DNA of 64,000 nt from Pelodera strongyloides (taxonomy: Eukaryota > Nematoda > Chromadorea > Rhabditida > Rhabditidae), in contig JAANDG010000054.1 in the NCBI GenBank assembly GCA_036852015.1, positions 1 to 64,000 of the forward strand. The letters are read 5' to 3'. Under the pieces are notes generated by a model. That model saw nothing but the letters and a program-made list of their open reading frames with translations, was not told the origin of the DNA and ran no database searches. Made by a program: the position numbers and the translations under genes. Below are positions 44,483 to 55,398 of the stretch, piece by piece (the first letter of the stretch is position 1; the number at the start of each line of letters is the position of its first letter).

Positions 44483-44790
44483 CGTGAAACTTGGCAACAT
44501 CGCCGCGCCAAAAATGAGGGTCCGCCACAGCGGTGCCGCGCACTCCGCCTAGGGCGCGCCGGAGAGCGCGAATGGTAAATGGCGCACCTACGGCGGTCAC
44601 AGGGCGCAGCTGGAGCGCACCTACGGCGCACTTGCCGCGGAACCTACGAAAAGTTCGCCGGAGGTTCGCCCAACTGAGTTGAATATCCTTTCGCGCACCT
44701 GTGGCCTACCGCGCGCTCTAGGCGCAGTGCGCAGCCCCGCTGTGGCGGACCCACATTTTTGGCGCGGCGACGTCGTCAAGTTTCCCAAGT
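44483..44790. mobile_element. GC-rich foldback element family E
   Basis: About 300 bp with TIRs of about 85 bp. Left GAAACTTGGCAACATCGCCG then CGCGCCAAAAATGAGGGTCC; right is the inverse (CCACATTTTTGGCGCGGCG). The middle is packed with GGCGCACCTACGGCGCAC. It may be a complete copy of what appears elsewhere as isolated GGCGCA patches. Confidence 0.8.
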
Positions 44791-44923
44791 GTAGATGGAG
44801 AATAAGAAGTCAACTGTCAAAAGCAAAAAAAAAAGATATCTCGCTCCGCTCGCTAGCACCCATACCAACAATCAATCAATAGTTTATCTCTCACTACACA
44901 CTAACTATCCCTCCTACTGTAGT

Positions 44924-46929
44924 TTATCCAGTGAACCCAGTCTCCGTTGTATTCTGCATCATCTTCATGATATCTGATGCCTTCTGAATGAACTCCTTCG
45001 CCTTTTCTTCATCTTTTGGAATACCATCTCCAATCCGATACATTCTGAAACGTTATTTGATTGGAGACTAGCTCCCGTTTTCAGTCGATTCTGTTAGACA
45101 ACTTCCATGCAAACATCAGATGTGGGTGTAAAACAATAGCCAATTCCAGGCAGAAAGAATGTATGACTTTACAATACTTGTTTCCAGTCTTTCAAATTGG
45201 AATTATGACTTTTCTACGCCTTCTTCTATCTCAAACCAACATACCTCGCCACATTCGCGCAACTCTGTGGAATGTCCATTTCACAGGCCTTTATTCCATA
45301 AAAGAGCGATTTATTCATGTCACGATCCAGTCGTCCCAACCCACTATAGTCGTGTACCTAAATCGTTGTGTCTCTACATTGACTTCGTGATATAATCTTG
45401 ATTTACTGGCTCAAACTGATAACAGACCCTCTTGTAGGGACCTATGATGTCCACTTTGGGTTACATTTGGTTTTATGTTGTATTGACTAGAATTTAAAAA
45501 AAAAGAAGATCATATAACATTAAAACTGACAAAACAAATAACAAAACTCACCTTGGCCTCCTTTTCCTTGGGGTCCTTGATCGACTTGAATTTCTCCTTC
45601 GATCCCATATACCAGGTCGAAAGGAGCCAACAAGCTTCACCATCCTCCATGTCACATGCTCTGATAGAGGTAATAAGTTAATCATAAGGGAAGACAATAA
45701 ACGTTACCAAAGGACTTTACCTCGTATAGGTCAGCGCAAGTCCTTAACTGAACTCAGCACATCATACTGGATGATCGGCACGAAACAACTATTTCTTAAA
45801 ACAACTATTTCTTACACCTACAGGTCTAGTTCAACACCGGAAGAAACATTGTAATTACCCTCGTGTCACTATCTTTGTTACATGAATATTTAGTGAATTA
45901 TCCGCACATGTATACTGTAGTCGATCACGCAAAAGTTTCAGCCACTTACTTTTTCATGTATTTTTCCGCTTTCGCACTGTCCGCAGGCCGATCCTTTTCT
46001 CCATTCCAATGGACTAACGATAAATACCTAGATAAAGACTAGAACACTAGGAGTATAATTAACCTGTTCATATCCAAACATAAGTATCTTTCTGTGACCG
46101 TAAGCACGAACACAGGGAATATGCTCCCAGCTCCCAGTGGGAGGTGAGAGTAAGAGAGGGATCGCACGAAGCAGAGACACGCAGAGACAGATTATCTCCC
46201 ACTGTTCGTGCATACGTCCACTGTATAAATTGCTGAAGGTTCCTAGAGGTTCTATGTAGTGTAAATACCTGCATCCTTGCTTCAAACCACCATCACACGC
46301 AATTTCCAACGGTTCGAACATCTTCTTCATATCTGGTTTGCATTCTAAGAAATAAAGATAAAAGGATACAGTAATATATATAACAACACACCATTGTATG
46401 TAAATGCTTATGCCTTATGAAATAAGACTACTGTATTCTCTTACCCTTTCCAGCCATCAAATACATGGAGTATTTGAAACAACTCTTCGGATAACGTCGC
46501 TCCTCACAGTTTTGGCGTAACAACGTGAATGCCGCCTAAAATATGATTAATTTCAAATACGACCCACAAAACCAAGTCTGGAAGCAGTTCTATCGTATTG
46601 CTACGCTAAAATGCATGCAGTACACATACAGTACACCGCTCATAGATAGCACACAAGATGAAACATTAGGAAAACAGCGGTACCTTAAAATTCTGCTCAA
46701 TCGCTTCCATGTACTCAGCGAGAAGTTGACAGGAATCAGGCCGCTTTTCCTAAAAGTTATAATTTAAGAACAAATCATAAGGACCACAACTGGACAACAG
46801 CGTTAAGTCCCATACAAACATATTCAAGTAACGTACCTCATAACATCCAAATCTGTATTCAATTCCAATGTTCTTCACGTATTCTTGTCTCTCTTTTTGT
46901 GTTCGCTCCACTTCATCTTCATCACTCAT
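44924..46929 (-). CDS. COA7-like Sel1-repeat protein
   Basis: Exons: 46837-46929, 46684-46749, 46445-46535, 46269-46344, 45950-46027, 45552-45660, 45245-45357, 44924-45044; 248 aa, phase kept at every junction. Sel1-like repeats (about 36 residues each) carry regularly spaced cysteines in CXnC pairs: [79 protein letters not shown]. Human COA7 (231 aa) has this layout and acts in respiratory-chain (complex IV) assembly in the mitochondrial intermembrane space. The N-terminus is acidic ([10 protein letters not shown]) without a presequence, as expected for a cysteine-rich imported protein. A TTTACAG acceptor about 30 bases before the ATG suggests trans-splicing. The ortholog call is by pattern only. 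Confidence 0.88.
46092..46220. mobile_element. MITE family G, copy 2 (intronic)
   Basis: GTAAGCACGAACACAGGGA at the left, CCCACTGTTCGTGCATACG at the right; inner GAGACACGCAGAGACAGA matches copy 1. Lies in intron 4 of the COA7-like gene. Confidence 0.7.
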
Positions 46930-47840
46930 TATCAATTATCACAAGAGTTTCAAATCCTGTAAAGAGTTCCGTATGGTTTTAGACAAATAAAAATCTCCTT
47001 TCTAAAAGTTCCAAACATCCAACATTCTACGGGCGTACTGCAAAAAATGATTCAATACTGATAATCAAGGAAATGGTACTTATCGATAATTCATCCACAG
47101 TGTCATAAACATTATTCACCATAAAACCGGATATTTCACACAAAAACAATCCACATATTTTTTATAAATATTTATGCAAATGAACGCAGGTAATGTATAT
47201 GATCAGGACACAAGGTAAGAGTGCACGCCACAGCTTACAGTACACGAGTACACACGGGGATAACCACACTTGGTATTTTATATCTTTTCAATAAACCACA
47301 TTCAAGTAGGATGGCTATAGACGCACTTTCATGCACAAAAAAAGTCCCAATTACGCGCACTGGAGGAAATACCCATCTTAAGCAAACTGACATATAAAGG
47401 TTTAAAGAATAAATACAAAAGGCTTAACACAAATGATATAATCAGTCACATTGGTTCTCCAAAAACAATATCATAGTAACTGATTATACTCAAAGGGGCG
47501 GGGATAACACTTCGAATAAAGGCAGCTTTTACTGCAAGCGCGAACGGCACATTTCACGCAATAAAAAAGACAGAGGCAAATGAGAGTAATTAATAAATAG
47601 TGACAAGACCGGGATGATAAAAGAAAGTGGGAAATAAATATCATTCAAACTACACGTGCAAAACCAGAAGGCTGTAGGATAAATAAAAATTATAGTTGTC
47701 AAAAATCCCTTCATCTCAATCCACTGAACTTCGTATACAGTATACAGTAAGTCGAAACGAGCGACAATAAAGAAATTATGAATCTGAGTTTTGGAAAACG
47801 GAAACGAAAATTGTGGCACAAATTGAACTATTGAACGAAA
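46930..47840. other. Intergenic
   Basis: About 0.9 kb between the rad-23 stop and the COA7-like start, both on the minus strand. AT-rich, no gene; too long for a typical operon spacer. Confidence 0.5.
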
Positions 47841-50800
47841 TTACGTGTCAGCGTAATCCTCATCCATTCTTGACAAAATATAGTTGACTGCTTGCTCTTC
47901 GTTCTTGTCACATGCAATATAGGCCTGGAAAAGAAAGAAATGTCAATTCATTATCAATTCCTTAAATTCCACAAAAGAAACTCATTTGAAAAGAAAATAT
48001 ACTTATACTTACATTACCAAATTCAACACTTAAGTCTAATAAGTTATCAATAAAAAATTCTCAAAAGGAAAACAATGAACTTATAAAAAATTTTAATTTC
48101 ATGTTTTCGTTTTACGAAGAAGAAAATGCGCTATGGGTTATTAGATATAACTTCCTCATTTTTGCGAACGAATAATGCACGTCGTAAATCAACGTATAAG
48201 ATAAAACAATTTGAAGAGAAACGCTGCACTTGTTCTGTAACAGAATGATGCAGAATACTTGCCTCGAGTACAAGTTGCTGGGGGAATCCCATGGCAGTAA
48301 GCCTTTCCACCGCCTGATTCTCATCGGCGGTAAGTCGAATAATGGCCCGAGCTGGCTGATTACCTGCAAATTACCAATTACCTTAATTACTAGACAACAG
48401 TTCAGGCCCTAACTATAATGCATAGCATTACAGTAAACAAACAAAAACAAACATTAAGCAACAGTTAATAAAATAAATCAACCATCAAACTAAACAGCCA
48501 TACTATAATCAATGCCCAGGTCAACAAAGATTATACATGAAAATGGTCACTCTATAAAATGGTAAAAAGGCACATCTATCAGCACAAGTATAATATATAG
48601 AGAAAGAACAACCAGCACAAGTATCACAAGTATAAGAGAAAGAAATAAAAATGTATACGTAAAACGTGCCCCCTTCAGCAACAATGTCAGCGCCTTGACC
48701 ACCACCACCACCGCCTCCGGCTGCGGGCTGAAATGAAGAAAATACAATACTAAAAACTGCTTATACAATCACTACAACTATAAAGTTCCGTTCGGCAGAT
48801 CTAATATGCCAACAAAATGTTATTCGCAAAGCAAAAAATATACTATAATTTGTAAATTGCAAAGCAAAGTAAGCTTAGCAGATACGGGTGATAGTAAAAT
48901 CTCAGAAAATTAAAAGCCACTGGTCCGCACGTGATACAGAAATCAACAGAAAGTATTGTTTGCATATAATTTCTCTAACGGAAAACTTACGGCATCCGAG
49001 TTGAGAAGGTTGAAGAAACCATTTGGATCCTGCTGAATGAGTTGTGCAAGCTCGGGGTTCTGAGTGGCCATCTAAAACGAAAGAATTAAAAAATATCGCA
49101 AAAAGTGAACAATTCTTGTACTGCAATCATGTTCGATAAATGCAGAAACAGCAAAACTAAATCGATGTCTCCATCTAAAAACCAGAATGATAATATACCG
49201 AGCGTGTACCACTTAATATAAGTACTAATAGTCATTGTCGTCAACCAAAAGTCAAAAGATGGATACGTTGCATATATCTATAAGAAACAAATTACCAACG
49301 AAAACGAGGTGACCATCGGATATAGAGAGACTGAAACATGGCACTTAATCGAGATAAAAAAAATGGACAACTAACCTGTTGAAGTAGGGCTCCCATCATC
49401 TGGGGATTATTACGAATCATATTGCGTATCTCCTGGAACTGGGGCAATTGGGCCAGATATTGCATCGGGTTGCCTTCTTCTGCAAAAGGAACAATACCAT
49501 AAACACTACCACAAACATACGAATGGACGCTGAGTAATCGAGTAATTGGGAAAGTAGGGAATAAAATGAGCAAAATCAGAACACTGACAAAAACAAAAAC
49601 GTCTTTCTACAGCAAAGAAGATTATTATTATTATTATTTTGAAGGCCCAAAACAAAACACTCGTAAACGCGAACAGAACAGTCAGGGCAAGAGTTCACAT
49701 TCAACCGAATTACGGTTATAACAATAACTAACCTCCCTCGGCTTCCATGCTCTCGTTGAGTGCCTCTCCTCCCACGTCGGCCTCGGCAGCTACAGCGACG
49801 GCCGCGTTATCAGGAATTCCACTCAGGAGATATTCCACAGCTCTATCGGCATTCCAGAAAGCGGCCTTCAACGCAGCTACCACCTAAACGTTTCAAAGTT
49901 CCTCCCTGGGAGAAAGAGCACGTGTTTTACTTAGTTAGTAGTAAGTCTAAGATGAACTCACGTTCTCACCTTACAATGTTCTTCTCCCAGATATCAGCAA
50001 ATGAGCATAAAAAAACGAGCTCAATTCTGATCGTATATGGCTTACCTGATCTTTGGGATATCCCATTCCCATGACTGCTTCAACGGCGGTTTCCTGTTCA
50101 GCAGTCAGTGCAACTGAAAGTACTCGTTTGTAACGGATGGTAAAAAATATTACCTTTTCAGAGCATGTATTATCGATATGTTTCACTCAAATTTGCAAAT
50201 CAACAATGGCCACCGGAGTCATTCCGGTCTTCTGGACCGAAGGACCAAAGTGGCTGGTGGTGCGTGTTTTTACGCACAAAATTATGTGCAACCACATTGT
50301 GGTTACACCACAACGAGATGGATTTAGTCACAAATGAAAAAAATTAGAACTCAAATAGGCAAAACAAAAAACCTATTAACAGTTGTTAAGAAACACACCT
50401 TCCGCGGCGGGTGCAGCTACAGCCGCTGCCGCTGCCGCAGCGGGAGCAGGGGCAGTTGGTGCCTGCACAGTGGTAGTCTCGGCAGCCACCGGTGTAGCAG
50501 GAGGGGAGGAGGTCTAAAGAGAATTGCTAAGATCAGATATGACCGTACACCAATTCATGTATTAACTAATAAGCTTCGATAAATAGCGCGGTTGCACGAA
50601 ATTTAAAAAAAGTAATGATTAGTTTAATACACACAACACAGACAACTGACATGTGGATATAGTGTCACAAATGATCATGACTATTACGATTACGAGCGGT
50701 TAGCAGGAAAAAAAATGCTAAATTACCTCGACGGCAACTGTGGCGGGTTTCTCAACTGGGGTCGCAGTTGGCTCAGCGGGAGGAGCTTTCTTCTAAAAAA

Positions 50801-51623
50801 AAGCAAGTTGAAATTAAGACAGACACAGATATACACTGGAGTCAGGAGTCGCCGGTGATTATGCTTTTCAAAAGAAAAACAACGAAAACTTCCAGCAAAA
50901 GTTACATATCCAATTAACTATTGCTTCGTACTCCGTACGTATCTTATCAAATTGATCAAAAATAGTGTTGGGGGAGATCAATTACTTAGGCACTTAAATA
51001 TAGGAATGACACTAGGTATACAACCGGCAAGCAAACATAAAATGCAAAAAGCCATCAAGATCAAACAGGCAAACTATATAATATGTAACTGTAACTACGC
51101 AGCAAAAAAAAAACGGAAATTCACCTTGAGTACCATAACAACGATAAACTTCTTGTCATCATAACCGACGTCAGAAAACTTGGTAGGATCTTCGAGAACC
51201 TAAAATAAATCAATGGGTAAAAAGCTAAAAGCATTATTTGAGAAATAATAAATAATAGGCAACAGGAAAAAAATAAAACCACTCAAACAGAACTACGATA
51301 AAGAAATGGAAAATGGACCTTTCCGTTATATATCAGCTTCATCTGGTCGGCAGGAAAATCAGCACCCTTGTCACTTTCCACTGAGGTTTTCAGATCTCCA
51401 ACCTAAATATGTTACGTGTTTTTTTCTCAGGACAAAACGCCTCTTTGATCAATAACAGAGACTTCGCTTATTTAAAATGAACAAATTACTATTTAAGAAA
51501 TCAAACCATATTATAAACTCAAGTAAAGATTACATGAATTGTTATTAAGCTCACCGTCTTCTCTGGATCCACATCTAGTGTAAAACTTTGTTGAGAAATT
51601 GTTTTGAACGTGACTTGCACCAT
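47841..51623 (-). CDS. rad-23: RAD23 ubiquitin receptor / UV excision repair protein
   Basis: Shuttle factor that binds the proteasome through its ubiquitin-like domain and polyubiquitin through UBA domains; it also stabilises XPC in nucleotide excision repair. Exons: 51555-51623, 51319-51402, 51125-51199, 50727-50792, 50399-50513, 50047-50114, 49733-49883, 49376-49479, 48991-49071, about 48670-48727, 48263-48363, 47841-47924; 341-351 aa. Domains in order: UBL from MVQVTFKTISQQSF to KKFIVVMVLK, Pro/Ala linker, UBA1 (EAVMGMGYPKDQVVAALKAA), XPC-binding domain (NPMQYLAQLPQFQEIRNMIR onward), Gly run, UBA2 (AVERLTAMGFPQQLVLEAYI). The tenth exon donor is uncertain: a phase-1 join needs either a GC donor at 48668-48669 or a weak GT donor near 48699. 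The eleventh exon ends at a GC donor (GAG|GCAAGT). No damage to domains. Confidence 0.94.
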
Positions 51624-52440
51624 CCTATAACAAAATACAAATCACGACCAAACCAACAAAACGGAGGGAATTCCACAAAAAAAACGATAAATAAACAGAG
51701 TCGAACTGAACAATACGAATATTCTAGTTCGAGACTGACCCGTGATCCCAGAACGAAAGCTAGCAATTCAACGTAGCACCGCGACGTGAATCAACGAACG
51801 TATTTACTTTTTTAATTCAAAATGCGCACGCATACGGAGAGCGATCGGGTGGCCGACTACTTCCGAAATAAAGATTATCATTAATTCTAGTTCACCTATG
51901 CTGTTTGATTAACTTCCAACTTAATCACGTCTGACCCCTACCGGATGTTTGTTGTTCCTGATGATGGCGTAAGCCGAAACCGGTCGAATAAAGCACTTTA
52001 ATACGTGTTTTTGAATCATATACTGGGAGTCGCAAGAAGCTCTGATTTTGGAAAATATCTGTTCAATAATTCTATGGCGGTTTTCATTTCGCTACGACCT
52101 AACTATGACGTTGCGAATGCGCATGGGTCTCACAGCCAAAAACAGTAAACAACATCAACAACGCTAAAACCACAGAACAAGTGTGAGAGACAAAACGACC
52201 GTAGCAAGGCCGTCAAGGTCAAATTCTCCCAATAAAAAATAGCTAAAGTCAACCTGACTGCAAGCACATAATATCTTACAAATCAACTTAAATCATAAAA
52301 TTTCAAAAGACTTTTCGCATTGCTTTCGCATTCGCAAAATGTCTGGATTTTGAAAAAAATATTGGAACGAAAAAGGATTCCGTACGTAGACTACTAGTGA
52401 CGAAAATTTGGGCGGAGAATTGCACACGAAATGCAACAAT
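51624..52440. other. rad-23 upstream region
   Basis: Upstream of the rad-23 ATG; no coding support. Holds the hammerhead-like motif at 51951-51992 and ends at the first copy of the 97-bp direct repeat. Confidence 0.5.
51951..51992 (+). ncRNA. Hammerhead-ribozyme-like motif, copy 1
   Basis: CTGATGA (51958-51964), stem II GGC-GTAA-GCC (51966-51975), GAAA (51976-51979), self-complementary ACCGGT and a GTC cleavage triplet ending at 51985. The outer strands GTTGTTC (51951-51957) and GAATAA (51986-51991) can form a 6-bp stem I with one wobble. The extra U between the core and stem II and the loop-less stem III are non-ideal, so activity may need a dimer. A TE tail with this motif is a plausible source. 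Confidence 0.5.
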
Positions 52441-52537
52441 AAAACGAGATCCACAGTCAAGCGTTTAGTATAAATGAAACCCACGTGGAGAAGGTATGCA
52501 ATGTGGGAAGCTGATATCCAATTGTTTGAGAAATAAT
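52441..52537 (+). repeat. 97-bp direct repeat, left copy
   Basis: From AAAACGAGATCCACAGTCAA to GTTTGAGAAATAAT. Read base by base it is identical and in the same orientation to 59751-59847. The two copies bracket the giant palindrome. Confidence 0.95.
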
Positions 52538-53473
52538 TTTGGTTCTTCTCCGGGGGTTTCCCGGACCTGGGAGCACTCATTAATTAATAGCACAAAAAGT
52601 ACTGGACCAAATGGGCTCTAATTTGGCAAATCTACTCTTCTAATGTTCCTCTACAACCCTGCAAAAACTCAGCCAGAAAAATCATTTTGAAGAGAAGTTA
52701 TTAAAAAAACGACTGACGTATTATGTGGATTTTTTTTTTTTTTTTTTTTCTGTCCTTCCTTCCTCAATTTTCGTGGGCATCAAAGGCACACTTTTGAACT
52801 GGTCTTCATTATAGTATATCAGGGGGCGGGATTCTAGCAAAGCCATTAGAATTTTGAAATATTGATTTCTAATTACCGATTTATTGATTTTTATGCTAAT
52901 TTTGGTAATTTTTGGTACATTTTCGGCCCTAGCGCGCTTCTGAATGAAAATTTTGCGCCTAAACTTCTGCATTAGATAACTGAAGTGTTGCTGAGAATAT
53001 TTCTCTCTCACGGCATCTTTCCCCGATATCGATTTCTTAGACTTTTGGGGCCTCGAATATTGCACCATCGCAGTTTTGTGCGCACAGCGGAAGCCCCGCC
53101 CCTTTTGCCTCGTACCAGATGGGTTCATACCTCATAGTTTACGCGGACAGTGCGCAGTACATTATAAAATAAAGCATTTTCCATGGAAAACAACCTCTAT
53201 ATAATATAAATTCTTTTATATTTGGTTATTTTTTCACATGTTCAAGCTGGTAGCCTGGGATCCCCCTTTTTCTTTTGACAAATGCGTGTGCTTTTGCTGA
53301 AGTGTAGGTGAATAGGGAAATATTCAATGCGGAAAACAAGCGATTAAAAAATGGAGATTGTCTGAACAATATTCTATATCGAGTATTTTATTCAGCACTC
53401 ATTGGAATTTGGGTTGTCAGGAGTCAGGACGCTAGCAAAAGTTAATTAATGAGAAGTTGGAAATTCCAAGGCT

Positions 53474-53622
53474 TTAAAGTTGCAAAACAGTATTGTTTTT
53501 TTTTATTATATACCGGTCGCCTAACTCCTCCAGAGGCCTGAGGTGACTAAAGTTGCAAAATAGTATTGTTTTTTTTTTATTATATACCGGTCGCCTAACT
53601 CCTCCAGAGGCCTGAGGTGACC
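53474..53622. repeat. 74-bp tandem duplication, left arm only
   Basis: AAAGTTGCAAAA to GGCCTGAGGTGAC occurs twice in tandem here but once in the right arm (near 58480-58555), so it arose after the arms separated. Confidence 0.8.
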
Positions 53623-53654
53623 TTTACTTACAAAAACAACATGCCTTGTAGTAC

Positions 53655-53710
53655 ATTGGCAAAGCGTTTGGCTACAGAGCGGGAAGTCGTGCGTTCGGTT
53701 TCGGCCAAAG
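53655..53710 (+). repeat. tRNA-like / pol III box segment, left arm (first)
   Basis: TGGCAAAGCGTTTGGC resembles an A box, and GTGCGTTCGGTTTC about 30 bases on resembles a B box. The mirror copy is at 58395-58450. It does not fold as a standard tRNA. Confidence 0.4.
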
Positions 53711-53954
53711 CCGAACGTTTTGCGTTTAACATTTAGCTTTTTTGATTGGCACACTATCAGTGCCGTTTACATAATCATTGATCTTTTGTGAATTATAAAA
53801 GGAGATAGAGCCCACTACTGTGTCTCACATAGTACTGAAGTTTCTCATTCAGAAATTTATCAAATAATATTTCATGAATAAAGCTACATAATCCAATGTT
53901 TAACCTTCAGTCACTCTGTCCCTAATTAACTATATAATTCCTGTTAGCTTTCAC

Positions 53955-54031
53955 GACCCAGTAGCTGAATGGCGCAACTGGTAGAGCGGAAGGATTGTTA
54001 GTTATGGAATGATAGTTCGTTCGGGCTCTAT
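53955..54031 (+). repeat. tRNA-like / pol III box segment, left arm (second)
   Basis: TAGCTGAATGGCGCAACTGG (53962-53981) fits an A box and D-arm; AGTTCGTTCGG (54014-54024) is B-box-like. The acceptor stem does not close, so a tRNA pseudogene or SINE head is more likely than a tRNA. The mirror copy is at 58075-58152. Confidence 0.5.
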
Positions 54032-54046
54032 TGTATATTGTATTGT

Positions 54047-54436
54047 AGAATTACCGTCTCATGGAAATCTAGGCGTCCCAAAGGAGCCAACCGTCCCCAT
54101 CATGGGACAACCGTCCCATGAGTGTGACAACGTCCCATTAAAGGAACAACTGTCCCAAGGGAATCTAGCCGTCCCATGGACCTCCCAACCGTCCCATAGA
54201 CTTCCAAACCGTCCCATGAAAAGCTGACCTTCCAAAAAGTCCCAGAGCCCTCTCACCTCAACCGACTCAATACTTTTATTCTTTTTTTCCATTGCCAAAA
54301 AGTTGATATGTAGTAATGTTTGAGTGAGGTAACATCCATTCTGGCACCATGGGACGGTCAGATTTCCATGGGACGGTTGTCCCACTCATGGGACGGTTGT
54401 CCCACTCATGGGACGCCTAAATTTCCATGGGACGGT
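54047..54436. repeat. GTCCCATGG / CCATGGGAC array, left arm
   Basis: A dozen or so units such as ACCGTCCCATGGAAATC, in one orientation at 54047-54230 and the opposite at 54340-54436, around a spacer with CATTGCCAAAAAGTTGATAT. The array itself is therefore also an inverted repeat. Mirror copy at 57670-58046. Confidence 0.85.
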
Positions 54437-54924
54437 AATTGTACAATAAATAGAACACAACTATGTTCCTCATCCGCAGTTTAGCGGTAATCGCAATCCC
54501 ACGTTTCCTCCCAAACAAGCGGGAAACGCGGGATTCGGTTCTTAGTTCTTAGTGCGAGCGCTAATTAGTTTCCTTGCCGCTAACATAAGGCTTTGCCTAA
54601 TGTATAATTGCGGGACATGATTGGCTAATCTGTCAGGAAACATGCGACTTTTCTTTTTGCGTGGGATTGGATGCTAGCCTGCCAGGAAACGAGGGATTTA
54701 TTTTTGTTTCGCGGGAAACGTGCAGTAGAAGAACAGAGAAGTTCGCGCATCGACGAGCTTTTTGCAACAATGGATACTCGAGGCTCACGAAAAATGCAAC
54801 TCCTAATTCATTCTCCTAATTCCTAATTCATAAAAAAATTGAGCGCCATAGGGTAAAACAGTTTAGTGAAGTCATCAATTTATGACAAATTTGGGTTTCA
54901 CGCATAAATAGTCCATGTTATGCA

Positions 54925-55132
54925 GCGTATAGGGGTATAGTATAGGTTAGTAGTTTTTTTTTGAAGTTTTTTTTTGAAGTTTTTTTTTTGAAGTTAGTAG
55001 TAGGTTAGTAGTTTTTGAAGACAGCGTATAGGGGTATAGTATAGGTTAGTAGTTTTTGAAGCTAGTAGGTTAGTAGTTTTTGAAGACCGCGTATAAGGGG
55101 TATAGGATAGGTTAGTAGTTTTTTTTTTTGAA
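54925..55132. repeat. GGTTAGTAGTTTTTGAAG tandem array, left arm
   Basis: Units of GCGTATAGGGGTATAGTATA followed by GGTTAGTAGTTTTTGAAG repeat irregularly. Mirror copy at 57256-57474, with a different unit number and T-run length. Confidence 0.85.
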
Positions 55133-55249
55133 GACGAACAAGGTTTAAATTCTTTTCCAGTCAAATGCATAGTTGCGGAACAACGATCGAATTGTAGGCA
55201 AAGAGTTAGAAGTTAAAGTTTATTTATTCCGTCCACTCATACTAACATT

Positions 55250-55398
55250 AGCCCGTATTCTCGGGTCGACGGAAACGTTCCGTTTGGGAAATCCTTTGTA
55301 TGCAAATTTCTCGACTATCTAGACTAGCTGGGAGGAAAAATTTGCATACGAATGAGCTCCTAAACGGAACATCCCCGTCGACCCGAGAATACGGGCTA
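55250..55398. mobile_element. Nested MITE family H in left arm
   Basis: Perfect TIRs GCCCGTATTCTCGGGTCGAC and inverse, flanked by TA on both sides (Tc1/mariner-like target). Absent from the matching site of the right arm near 57150. Confidence 0.85.

Noticed and set aside
52721..53128. Lysine-rich open frame kept in both palindrome arms (mirror at 59076-59624)
   Set aside because: Between the arms most differences in this stretch change the amino acid (about 8 against 3 silent by eye), which shows no coding constraint; the frame is also AT-biased and matches nothing known to me.
53955..54031. Functional tRNA gene
   Set aside because: A and B boxes are approximate, the acceptor stem does not pair and the anticodon stem is not convincing.
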